Assembly: GCF_000313135.1 (NCBI RefSeq)
Contig: NW_004457712.1
Span: 9,099 to 73,098 of the forward strand
Direction: 5' to 3'
Source of the DNA: Acanthamoeba castellanii str. Neff
Taxonomy: Eukaryota; Discosea; Longamoebia; Acanthamoebidae
Length of the DNA stretch: 64,000 nt
The notes under the pieces were generated by a model, which was given only the letters and a program-made list of their open reading frames with translations, searched no databases and was not told where the DNA came from. Shown in pieces: positions 33,292 to 43,169 of this stretch (its first letter is position 1; every line of letters begins with the position of its first letter). The translations under genes were made by a program, and so were the position numbers.

Positions 33292-34856
33292 CTAAAGGAG
33301 AAGCTGCGGGCTCGTCTTGAACGTGAGGCGTGCGGGTTCGCCGCCATCTTCACCTCGCTCAAGTCTCGAGGGACCACCGAAAGACCCAAGCAGGGGTCGA
33401 GCCGAGCTTGATGGAGACATGAACCGGTGGCTCGGCGTCGGCGGGACCACGGGACTTCGGGCACCAGCAGACTCGGTCCATAGCAGAGAGTCCTGCAGGG
33501 TAGACCGAGGGCTACGCCTGGGGAGCGAGAACCATGCGTGGGTGCTCTGCCAGCCGTAAGGCATCTGCTCTTGCGATCGGCGCAGGTTCGTCTGTGCGAC
33601 CTGCGACACAGATGTTTAGCCAGATGGTTCGACTGCCCAGCGAGAAGAGAACAGGTTACCCAGCCGATGGAGGATTCTAACTCTCGCTCAATGGCTGCGC
33701 TGATCTCGGCGGAGGAAGGCAGGAGTGCTGATTCGTTTTCGAAAGCGTGCACGAGCTTGTCTTGCTCAACCATCAGCCGTCGGCAGCTCTCGAGCAGATC
33801 TGCGACGCCGATGGTCTCTGAGTCGTTCGGGGAGCGCGTTAGGTTGGCTCTTTGGCACGATCACGGACAGGCCGCAAAGGAGGAGCACCTGACGTCAAGG
33901 ATTTGCTGGCCTTCTTTGGGGGTGTGGCTGCTTGACACGCGACTGTTGACTTGGCCTTCTTCTTCGGTGGGGCCGAGACGCCCAAAGTGGTATCTGTTGC
34001 GGTGAAGAGGGATGAGGGCATGGCAGGAGGAGTTTGAGAGGTCCGTACCGCAGACAATCGTCTTGCTCTTGTCGAAGAAGTCGTCTTCGTCAAATGCGAG
34101 GCTGATCCGAGGTCTCTCTTTGAACACACCCATCGGTAAGAGTGTAGGCCCGCAGCAAGCAGGGTGAACGTACTCGCAGCCTCAACTGTCTTAGATCGCT
34201 TGCCGTTGTTAAACATCCCGAACGTGTTGGGCAGGGAGGGTGGCTGGGGATGGATATAGGATCAGCCTCAGGTAAGAGTTGCTCAGCGTTGGAGGGTTGG
34301 GCAACGTACGCGAACTGGCTCAGGATGCCCAGCGCTGGCGTCCATTGTTCCTTCATCTCCGCTGCTCGCTGGCCGTTTCGTTATCTCCTTTGCGAACCCC
34401 TTGTCTTTGAGCTGCTTGTTCATCACCTTCTGTACCACCGAATCGATCATCTTCCTCCGCTCCTCGGCGAGCTTGTCCTTCTCTTCAAGGAACACCTCGG
34501 TTCCAGCGACAGTTTGAACTGGGGGCTTACCTGCCCAAGTACGCGTGCGCGTCAACCCGGGTGGGAAGTGGAGGGGATGGGGGGGAAGTACTGCTGCTTC
34601 GCTGCTCGGCAGTCTTTGGTTGGTATTCGAATCGCTTCAGTGCGGAGGTGCGCGCCAGCTCTTCATCCTTATCGTTCCTCCTCCTCGTCCTGCCCCCTCG
34701 CCTTGCTGGAGTTTTCTTCTTGGATTGTTGTGACGCGCTACTACTTTCTGCTGAGAAGGGTGGTTTCACTTGCTCCTCCTGCGTCTTCGCCTCCTCCACG
34801 GGTACCTTCTTGCCCAATGCCGCTTTGAACTGCGCTATGCGGCTCTCCGACGACAT
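33292..34856 (-). CDS. Unrecognised nuclear-looking, partly coiled-coil protein
   Basis: I do not recognise this gene. From ATG 34856 it begins MSSESRIAQFKAALGKKVPV with Lys/Arg/Ser-rich disorder (KKKTPARRGGRTRRR). Then come VQTAGTEVF-type sequence and a charged helix (EKDKLAEERRKMIDSVVQKV). A short exon has FGMFNNGKRSKTVEA, another FDEDDFFDKSKTIVCG, and another a Lys-rich KKKAKSTV segment. A helix IGVADLLESCRRLMVEQDKL continues to ELESSIGW, splicing at GTAACC into VAQTNLRRSQEQMPYG. A Ser/Pro-rich tail ends TFKTSPQLLL. Exons were chained by phase. Basic clusters suggest a nuclear protein. The stop lies 66 bp from the convergent dysbindin stop. Confidence 0.5.
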
Positions 34857-35773
34857 CAGAGCCTCTCTCTCCTTGAGTCCGTGTACGTGAAGGTCTTGCT
34901 TGGGCAGTTCGTGCGACTTGTTCCTCCTCTACTCGCATAGCAAATGTTCGGCCAGGCTCTGGTTTAGGAAAGTTTTGCACGACGAATTTGGTAAATGGTG
35001 GAAGACGCGAAAGAAAGAGGGACGAGAAGGGGTGGAGCGAGAGATGCGTTTATTTCTTCCGCTCGATGGTCGTGACTGATGTTACAACAAGTGGCCGGGA
35101 GGGCGAAGGGTGACACTTCGCGACCCGACAATAAATAAATAACTTATGTGGGGTGGGGTTGGTTGGGCGTCCCATTTGGGACACCCCGGGGTGTGGAGAG
35201 CCGCGTCGCGAGGAACGGAGGTATGTACACCCCGGCACGCCTTGGCGTAGGCGAGGGCCGGGGTTCCTGGGGTAGGCAGCAGCAGCCGCGCGAGACGAAG
35301 GAGAGCCGAGAGGCAGACAGGCGAGTCGAGAGCCGGAACGAGAAGTCGCGATCGCGTGAGAGGGATCGGGCGATGTCGTTGGGCGTCGTCGAGTGCGAGT
35401 GTGTCGTCGGAGGTCTCCGTCGGTAGGCGCGAGAAGGCTAGCCGCCCAGGGCGTGGGTTCGCTCGAGCGTCGTCGGTGGTCTCCACAATAAATAAATAAC
35501 TGAGTGTAGAGGATAGAGGGGAGAGCAGAATATCGCGAATAAATAATAGCCGCCGTCGTGTGTACAGGTCGGGTCGAGATGGTCGAATGTCGGATCGATG
35601 TCGAACCATGATTCGAGATCTCGTAGTCCCGGACCGAAGAGGTGGTGACGGAGCAGATCGAGAGAAAGATTCGGAGGACGTGGGTAGATAGATGTGGCAG
35701 ATGGGTTGTTCGTCGATTCGCAGAGCAGCGCAATTGCGACGATTTCGGGGGTCGGACAACGAAGGCCGAGTCT
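34857..35773. other. Intergenic region with AATAAATAAATAA repeats
   Basis: About 900 bp between two minus-strand genes. AATAAATAAATAAC occurs near 35131 and 35489, with a shorter copy near 35539. A GTCGTCGG(A/T)GGTCTCC motif occurs near 35404 and 35470. The open frames are low-complexity Arg/Ser/Pro and change identity between frames, so I call no gene. Probably a long 3' UTR of the downstream RFX gene plus the promoter of the unrecognised gene. Confidence 0.4.
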
Positions 35774-37121
35774 CTAGTTGTCCATGAGGAAGGCGGTCCA
35801 GTCGTCCTCGAGCGGCAAGGCTATCTCGACCGAGGGAGGCGACGAGGGGTTGGTGAGGCCGGCGGGCATCGTCACGTAGAGCGGGAGCTGCTCGAGGCCG
35901 CTCGACGGGTAGGCTGAGTAGGTGCCGCACGACGAGGCCTGGGCCATGTAGACGGACGACGACTCGGCGGACGAGGCGGGGCTGGTCATCTCCTCAGGCA
36001 GCCAGGTGAGGGGCTCCTGCTTGATGTAGGCCGCATCATCCACGGCGGGCATGTTGGTGACGTGGAGGGCCGGTTGGGCCACACCAGCCTTGCTCGCCTG
36101 CTGGCACTCGACGCAGTACAGGCAGCCCGACGAAGGCGACGAGACGGCGGCCATCGACGACGAGCTGACGGGGAGCTCCATGCCGGGCTGCTGGTCGGCG
36201 AGCATATCGGAGTGCTGAGCCGGGTTGGAGAGGAACATCCACGACGTGGGCGAGGTCGAGCGAGACGACGTGCCGCCGGGCGAGGCCGGAGCGGTGCACA
36301 CCATGGCCGGCTGCTGCTGGTGCTGGTGCTGCTGCGGGTTCATCATGGTGGCCGAGCCGTTGCTGCCGGGCATGAGACACGAGAGGTAGGTCATCTCCTC
36401 GTTCTCGCCGAACGAGAGCGAGCCCGTGCTGCCGGTCGAGAGGAAGATCTTCGAGGCCGACTCGGGGCTGCAGGGCGAGTCCATGAAGCCGCCCACGTCC
36501 GAGCCGTCGCTGGGCGAGTCCGGCAGGAGACCGATCTCGTCGCCCGTCGGGAACGCGCGCTCCTCCTCCTGGTTCATCGAGATGCGCTGGAGGTGCGTGT
36601 AGTGCTGTTGTGGATCAACGCACGCGAGGCGGAGGAGAGATGTCATTGTAAGTGTCATGTCACAGTTGTAGGGTCACCGGGACATTTTGCCGCGTAATTG
36701 TCCGGACATGAAGACGAGGCAGCTGAGCTGGTGGTGGTGGCGATGAAGGGTACCTGCTTGGTGTGGCCGCGAGGTCCCTTGCGGTTGCACTTGATCGAGG
36801 GGAAGGCGCGCTTGACGAGCTTCCCGAAAAATGTGGGCGAGATGAGCGGCTTCTTGGTCACCTGCTTCGTGACGTTGAGGTAGTGGTTGTAGACGCTGCG
36901 CTTGCTCAACGACCCCGACGTGCCCACCATGTAGTTCTCTCGCAGCCTAGGATGGATGGAGAGGGTCGAAAGAGTTAGCACGTTCGTTGGTTGGTTGGCT
37001 GGGTGGTAGAGAGTGTGGGTGCGTACCAGAAGACGATGTGGTTGGCGTGAAGTCGTCGCTCGAGGTTGTCCATGAGCTGCTTGTGCTGTTCCCTCTCACC
37101 GTCGGCGACGCAAATCCTCAT
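35774..37121 (-). CDS. RFX-type winged-helix transcription factor (copy A)
   Basis: The RFX DNA-binding domain is spread over two exons: VADGEREQHKQLMDNLERRL, HANHIVFW, then LRENYMVGTSGSLSKRSVYN, HYLNVTKQVTKKPLISPTFF and GKLVKRAFPSIKCNRKGPRG. These match RFX helices 1-3 and the wing, including the tyrosine-rich helix 2 and the FGKLVRxxFP recognition helix. The Trp codon before LRENY is split TG|G by the intron, exactly as in copy B. The third exon is a Ser/Gly/Met/Gln-rich, acidic region (EMTYLSCLMPGSN, SPASSAESSSVY) ending LEDDWTAFLMDN, resembling an acidic-aromatic activation domain. RFX factors bind X-box inverted repeats. The gene faces copy B across a 1.3-kb shared upstream region. The dimerisation domains of animal RFX proteins are absent. 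Confidence 0.85.
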
Positions 37122-38414
37122 CGTGTGTGTAGATGGAGTGGTGGTGAAATAAATAATTATGCGAGAGAGGATAGAGTAGAAGCCCCTAGAGATAGAAAAT
37201 ATGAGTGGTTGAGAGCGGTTATGTGTGAAGGAAGTGCTTGCTCTACACCACACGGTGACAAACGACTCAGCTGTCTGGGTTTGGTTTGGTGACGAAAGTA
37301 CCAAGCAGCGCAGACCATGTTTTATACCCCACCCGACCAAACCGTTACCTGCCGACAAAAAATGATTTATTAATTAACGCGGACATCTGGTTTCGCGTAA
37401 GTGTCGACCCTTCCCCAACTCTTTCCGTATCTCCCAAGTCCGAGGGACGAAAACTCCCGGCAAGATGATGTGGCACCAATCGCGTGCTTCCCTTTTCTGC
37501 CTCGTGTCTACGGTTGTGCTAGGGTTTAAGAAGGCTGCACTTGACTATTGGTCCACGAGATAAAAGTGCGGCCTGCCATTGGGTCCTTCCGGCCCAATAA
37601 CCACGCAGCCAATAGCCTGTTTGAGCAACGCGGAATCTCGGTAATGCCGAGACCTTATTTGTCGACCTGATGACGCCAGATCCCGCACACTGCCGCGAGG
37701 GTAATAGCAGGCATATATGAGAGGTATGTGTGGTATTTGTGCTGGTGTTGGTGGGCCATGGATTGCCGCAAGGACCATGGCGCAGGGCGAAGAGCCGCGT
37801 TGAGGGCGGCCGTGGGTAAAGAGAGAGAGTTGAACACCTCGGCCAGAGGTCAAGGAGACGACGGTGGAGCGTTGCAGTGACCTACGCGCCTTGGGATTCT
37901 GTAGACCTACCAACCGGTTCAGCCAATGCCATCCGCTCCGGGCGCTTTGGCGACGGGTATCCGTGCGCCACCCAATCGCACGGCGAGAGCCCCGTTAACA
38001 TGGCGCCCGTGTGCTCGGCCCCTTCGGCGACCTCTGTTCGGTGACGTTGCAGTGTGGCGCCTCTTTGTGCCGCGTCACCTCGACACCCGTTCCATCGAGC
38101 CGACACACAAGGGGACAGGAGTGCCGGGGCAAAGCGGTTTATGCGCGCGGTGCGGCGGGATTGGGCGCAAACAGAGCAACGTGTGCCTGGTTGGTCGCGA
38201 GGTAGAACGGTGTTGACGACACCGAAAAACAAAAGGGGGGCCTGAGAAGAGAGCACGTCACTACCGGTCTCCACCTGGTCTTCTTCGCTACAGAGTTGAA
38301 CTCTTTCAAACCCCTCAAAACAAACAAACGCGAACCGAGCAGAACTGACTGTCTCTCGCCAGCGCACTACTCCCTTCAGCCCAGCGAGCGCCACACAAGA
38401 CACAACACCACAAG
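37122..38414. other. Shared upstream region of two divergent RFX genes
   Basis: 1293 bp. A TATA box for copy A is annotated separately. The 37540-38300 part is GC-rich with weak open frames on the minus strand (122 and 173 aa) lacking motifs and not conserved-looking, so I call no gene. A short inverted repeat, ATTGGG...CCCAAT, lies at 37579-37599. No perfect RFX X-box pair was spotted by eye. Confidence 0.4.
37320..37326 (-). promoter_or_regulatory. Candidate TATA box of RFX copy A
   Basis: The minus strand reads GGGGTATAAAACATGG, about 200 bp upstream of the copy A ATG, implying a 5' UTR of about 160-170 nt. The sequence match is strong; the position is compatible. Confidence 0.5.
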
Positions 38415-39880
38415 ATGAAGAGGAAGGCAGTCGCCGCGGCCGTGAACCCTAAGCTCGCCAAGTTCTCCAAGAAGGACACTGAAGAGAAGCAGCTCGTCGT
38501 TATTCACTGGTACGCGCTGCTCCCTCCACTCTGACCTAATCTTTCGCTCGTCTCGTCTCGTCTCATCTAATCTAAACTCACTCTTTGTTTTGTGTTCTTC
38601 TTCTTCTTGTGCGTCCAGGCTGCGTCAGAACTACTACTTGGGCAGCGGCGGTTCCACGCCCAAGGCGCTGCTGTTCCAGGAGTACCTCGACATGTGCCAG
38701 GCGGAGAACGTGGAGCCCACCTCCAACTCGGCCTTTGGCAAGCTCGTTCGCACGTACGTCCCCCCCACAGCCCTTCACCCCCTCCCCCCTTCGCCCAACG
38801 TGGCGCCTCGGACCTCGCGGTCTTGTGTCCAAGGAGCTTTTTTCCTGCTTTCTGTTTGGACACGTCCAGCCAATTACAAAGTGCCAAATCTTGTCTCGAC
38901 CTAATTTTTTATTTTTAATCTTCATTTTTGCTAATTTTGCTTTCGTTTTGTTTTTTGGTTACAGGGCCTTCCCGGGCGTGCAGTCGAGCAGGAAGGGACC
39001 GCGCGGGGCGGCCAAGCACCAGTACAAGAACCTGCTGCCCATCGCCCTGGCGGCCGGCGGCGAGCGAGCACGCGTGGTGGTGAGCAGCATGGGCGAGAGC
39101 GAGCCCAGCAGCGAGGCGCACGACGACGAGGAGTACGAGGAGGAGCTCGAGGCTTCTTCGAGCTCCTTCACCATCGTCGGCTCTTCGTCATCGCCCGTCT
39201 CTTCGCCGCAGCAGGCCTCGCCCGTTCGCCACCGCCGCCAGGCCTACGAGTCAAGCCCGGTCAGCGACGAGTCAAGCTCTTCTTCTTCCTCCTCTTCGTT
39301 CTACTTCTCGTCCGCGCCCGGGCCCGTTCCCTCGTCGCCCGCCTCGTCGGCGCTGGAGGACGGCGACCAGCTGGCCTCTTCCCCGACGCTTTCGTTCTCC
39401 TACTCTTCGTCGCCGTCATCGTCACCCCTGGCGGTGATGCCGATGATGACCCACTCGGCCGAGTGGATGCCGCCCATCTTGCAAGTCGTGGACGGCGTGT
39501 CGGCCCAGCACCACCACTGCCAGCACCTCCCGTACCGTCAGCACGAGCTCGAAGAGGGAGCGCAGAGCTCGTTCGATGACATAATCGACGCCTACGGCGC
39601 CGAGGCCGCGGCGGCGGCCGAGCAGGGCGTGTGGGAGGGCGACGACGTGGAGGCCTTCTTCTCGATCACGACCAGCCCCTACGCCGCTTCGAGCTTCCTG
39701 ATGCCCTCGGCTCACGGCTACGGCTCGTTTGGCACCGACTTCGGGTTCGTGGGCGCGAACGAGCGACGAGAAGAGGAAGCTCAGATGATGTGGTGCAGCA
39801 GCGGCTCGAGCGTGGAGGATATATTATCCGCCAACAAGGGGGAGGAGTGGATCGACAACATCCTCCAGGGCTGCAACTAG
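38415..39880 (+). CDS. RFX-type winged-helix transcription factor (copy B)
   Basis: Three exons. The DNA-binding domain reads KDTEEKQLVVIHW, then LRQNYYLGSGGSTPKALLFQ, EYLDMCQAENVEPTSNSAFG and KLVRTAFPGVQSSRKGPRGA, ending KHQYKN. The FGKLVRTAFP recognition helix and the RKGPRG wing match copy A and canonical RFX (FGKLIRSVFP...RRLGTRGNSKYHY). Introns fall at the same places as in copy A (TG|G Trp codon, and within or after the recognition helix). The large last exon encodes a Ser/Glu-rich, then polySer, then His/Gln-containing region ending SVEDILSANKGEEWIDNIL, an acidic-hydrophobic end like an activation domain. ATG 38415 is preceded by a CACAAG context and encodes MKRKAVAAAV, a basic N-terminus. 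Direct targets are unknown. Confidence 0.85.
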
Positions 39881-40780
39881 CATCGCCACGACATCAAGCG
39901 GATCGTGGAGTGTAAAAAAGAGCGAGGGCGGGTGGTGGCAGTGCACACGAGAATCGCTGTGCTGCGTGTATTATTCAGACATAAAATTTATGTGTACTTT
40001 ACGCAAGTGTTTCCTGGGGGGGCAACAGCACGCAGGTTGCGGTACCGAGGTCCGATCACACTCGCACAGGCATCAGCCAACGGTCGTCCCTGCGACACAA
40101 GAACTTCCCATCACACCTGACCAACTTGGTGATTATTTTGTTTTTTTTAACTGGATCATTTTTCACATTCCTCACAGTGTCCAGCAGAAGCAACAACAAC
40201 ATGTTTTTTCAAAAGCTGTCAGGCCTATATTGGCCTGTATTCAGCCTTGGCAGAACCTCAAATGCAAGGCTTGGGGGCCACAAAAAAGGGCACTCTGACC
40301 TCCTTAATCAATCACCAACAGTGACATGAAGAGTTGTACAGAGGCCTCTGATGGCCCACCCTGACACATAATATCCCACAGGTTACAACCAGAGGTGTAC
40401 AACACAGGCTTGTAGCTCATGGTGAGGCTATTAAGTTTGGCCATAACACATATATTTGGATCAGGGCAGGATACCAGTTCATCTCTGAACCAAGTTTGTG
40501 AAGTCTACTGACTCAACTTGCAATTTGCTGCAAGGACTGTAATTCACATTTCATCTGGTGGCAGGCTGGAAGTGGAATGTATGCACTTTTCTATTACTGC
40601 TTGGTGTGACTTTTCCTGAGACTGGCTTTATGCAGACAATAAAGCAACAGGCACCATGTGATGGACACCCTCAAAGGAACTTGTTGGGTAAAATTGGCCA
40701 ATACGTCAAGCTTTGTGGCTCCTTTCTACAGCGCATGGGACAACTAAGTGGCCAATAGGACACGCAATCGACTTTACAGA
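39881..40780. other. Intergenic region of two compositions
   Basis: The first 250 bp resemble ordinary 3' flank. From about 40120 the base composition changes to lower GC, and the CpG-free block (annotated separately) occupies most of the rest up to the zinc-ribbon gene. No long open frame and no recognisable transposon ends were found. Confidence 0.5.
40141..40680. other. 540-bp segment with no CpG dinucleotide
   Basis: Reading line by line, nine consecutive 60-bp rows contain no CG dinucleotide, while the rows before and after contain several each. TG and CA are abundant, as expected from deamination of methylated CpG or from DNA of different origin. No coding frame was found over it. Confidence 0.85.
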
Positions 40781-41329
40781 ATGAATGAGGCCCACGAATT
40801 GCTCAAAACCATTTCTTCATCCCCACCCCCCACACCACCCACATCAGCTATGCGAGTGCAGACCGCCGGCCCAGGATCTTCGGGGTATGAGCCCAACAGG
40901 CTGGACCCTGGCAAAGCGCTGCCGTCGGCTCGCGTGCAGGGTACCCGAGTGCAGGCGGCCGGTCCCGGCAGCAATAGCTACCAACCCAACAAGGTTGATG
41001 CTGGCAAGTTCGCGCCTTCGGGCCACGTCCAGCCAGGCTTCGTTCGAGCGGGTACGAAATTTGCCCCCAACAAGATTTCCATCGATCGTAACGATTTACG
41101 TTATATCTTCATTTCATGCTCAGGCTCTACGGCTTCGGGTCCAGGCACTGAAGTGCACCGTCAAGCGGCAACGCCAGGTTGGGCCACCAACGTGTCTCGT
41201 GACACGCCCGTCAACGCGGCGCCTCGCCCCAGTGGAGGCGGTGGCGCGAGCGGTGCGCGTTTCTGTTCCCAGTGCGGTAATCCAGGGAATGGAGCCCGCT
41301 TCTGTTCCGAGTGCGGCAACCAACTATAA
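40781..41329 (+). CDS. Small repeat protein with C-terminal zinc ribbon
   Basis: The N-terminal half contains two diverged copies of an about 28-residue unit: RVQTAGPGSSGYEPNRLDPG and RVQAAGPGSNSYQPNKVDAG. The C-terminus is a compact double CxxC zinc ribbon, FCSQCGNPGNGARFCSECG, of the zinc-ribbon type found at the end of many otherwise unrelated proteins. A 72-nt GT-AG intron (41052-41123) is a multiple of three and stop-free, so both spliced (158 aa) and retained (182 aa) forms are open. Function is unknown; the ribbon suggests a protein- or nucleic-acid-binding role. It begins 100 bp after the CpG-free segment. Confidence 0.65.
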   Translation: MNEAHELLKTISSSPPPTPPTSAMRVQTAGPGSSGYEPNRLDPGKALPSARVQGTRVQAAGPGSNSYQPNKVDAGKFAPSGHVQPGFVRAGTKFAPNKISIDRNDLRYIFISCSGSTASGPGTEVHRQAATPGWATNVSRDTPVNAAPRPSGGGGASGARFCSQCGNPGNGARFCSECGNQL

Positions 41330-41528
41330 GATGACCGTCCCAGTGGGTGTACCGTCGTGCAGTCGAAGGTAACCTATCGTTAGCATTGTGTATTCTAATC
41401 GGTGCACCGCCAAATAAATGGTGGGGTACTAATCTTAAAAAAAACAATAATGACTTTCCCTTGTTTGGATCTGGCGGCTTTGTTTGCAAGAGAAGAGACG
41501 CGAAGACGAATCAAGAGGCAAGCGGAAG

Positions 41529-43070
41529 ATGGTGAGAATAGTGGGTGGCAGCTACGCCGCGTGGATCGCTATGCTTTTGTTGTGGGTGCCCTCGGTCATT
41601 GCCGTTTTCCTCTATTTTGGCTGGACCACCGACACCTACCCTTCGTACCGCCCCCATCCCTCTTGTTCCACTTCTACCCAAGACCTGCGGTGACGATGGT
41701 GTTCTCCCTTCCTCTAGGTATGATGCGACGCTCTACCAATCCAGGGTACCGCCCTTCCCCCGGAACACCTTGGCCTTGGATGCTTGATTGAACTGGGTGT
41801 TGATTACTCTCTGCCCAACGTTCAGCTCGACCCAATGTACCTGAAGCAGCTCTGGGACTACAGGCGCTCCACCTTCTCCTACTTGCTTGGTACGACTCGC
41901 CTTTGTGCTCTTGTGCTGTATGACGCGTTCCACTGTGGAACTAACGGAGCTGTTGGTCACGTGCCATGCAGCCATTGATTTCTTCGTGTGCGCGGTATGC
42001 GACCGGGACAACCACCTTCTGGCATGAACATGCCTCACACTTGCTGGCCTCACTTCTTTTTCTATGTTGCCCACAGGGTCTCCTCTTTGCGCTTTACAGC
42101 ATCATGTGCGTGAAGAAGGTATCGCCCTGTTTCTTGTCGCTCTGTCGGCCAATCCACCACACACGCATGCCGCCAGCCACGAGTGCACTAACGGGGTCAA
42201 TGCAGATCTTCAAGCACTCTCCGGGGCTGGCCAAGAACCTCATGGTCTATGCCTTTGTGGCTGCCACCATCCTCCCCATCTTCGAGTTCTTGAAGGACAT
42301 GGGGTACGGCACCGCCTTTCGACAGCAGCCGTGGGCGACTATTCTAACGTGCTGATGCAGAGCTTATGAAGAAGCCTACAACCTGGCCGAAGAGGTCAAG
42401 GACTACGAGGCGGGTCATGAAGTCAACTACAGCGCCCTTGAGATCAGCTTCCGCATGACCCAGGTGCGTCAGTTCAACTGTCTCTCAATTGTCTCTCTTT
42501 CACGCTGCCCCCGACCACGTCTTTACTTCTCATCATCGGTGGTGCAGGCCCAAAGCATTTGGATCTTCTCGTCAATCTACCTGGCCGTGGGCCTCGCGCT
42601 GCTGTGTGCCTCGTACCTGTTCTGGAGGAAGCCCGACTTCCCCAGCAAGGGCCACGCGTACCTGGGCATCGTCATCGCGATCATCGGGTTCCTCTCCTTC
42701 GCCTTCGAGATCGCCTCCTTCTTCAACGAGGACCTCCTGGTCGTGTTTGGTGTCACTACGCTCTTCTGGGGCGTCGTTGCCTTCCCGGTATGCCACACTA
42801 CTTACTACCCCTCCACAATCACCTTTTTCTTGCCGTTTCCGCTCGCTGACCCGCCCCGGGGCGTCAGTTGTGGCTCCTGTGGCTGGGCACTCGCCTCCAC
42901 CGCGTCGCCGCCATCGAGGTCATCGCCGGTACCTCTGTTCTCCTCACCCTCTCACTCTCCACTCGCCCACCTGACCCCCTTCGACAGCCCCGCGTGCAGG
43001 ACAGCGCACGGCGCCTGTGCACGACGACGATGACCTGGACCTGGATATTGACGCCAACATGAGGGCATGA
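41529..43070 (+). CDS. Multi-pass membrane protein of unknown function
   Basis: About nine exons chain by phase from ATG 41529 to TGA 43068-43070. Hydrophobic segments are WIAMLLLWVPSVIAVFLYF, STFSYLLAIDFFVCAGLLFA, LMVYAFVAATILPIFEFL, IWIFSSIYLAVGLALLCASY, YLGIVIAIIGFLSFAFEIA and FGVTTLFWGVVAFPLWLLWL. This gives about six to seven membrane helices with a hydrophilic loop (EEAYNLAEEVKDYEAGHEVN) in the middle. The C-tail is acidic (HDDDDLDLDIDAN). I recognise no family; a THH1/TOM1- or tetraspan-like relation was considered but lacks signature residues. It converges with the zinc-finger gene 100 bp away. Confidence 0.65.
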
Positions 43071-43169
43071 ACGCTGAAGAAGACGCGACTTGAGAGCGCT
43101 CTTGGCTTGAGCAAGACGAATAAATAGCGCGTGTTGGAGAAAGAAGTGGTGCGTCGATGGCTGTTGGTT

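Noticed and set aside
37545..38403. Minus-strand open frames of 122 and 173 aa between the RFX genes
   Set aside because: Overlapping, arginine/serine-rich without motifs, no splice signals linking them; more likely promoter DNA.
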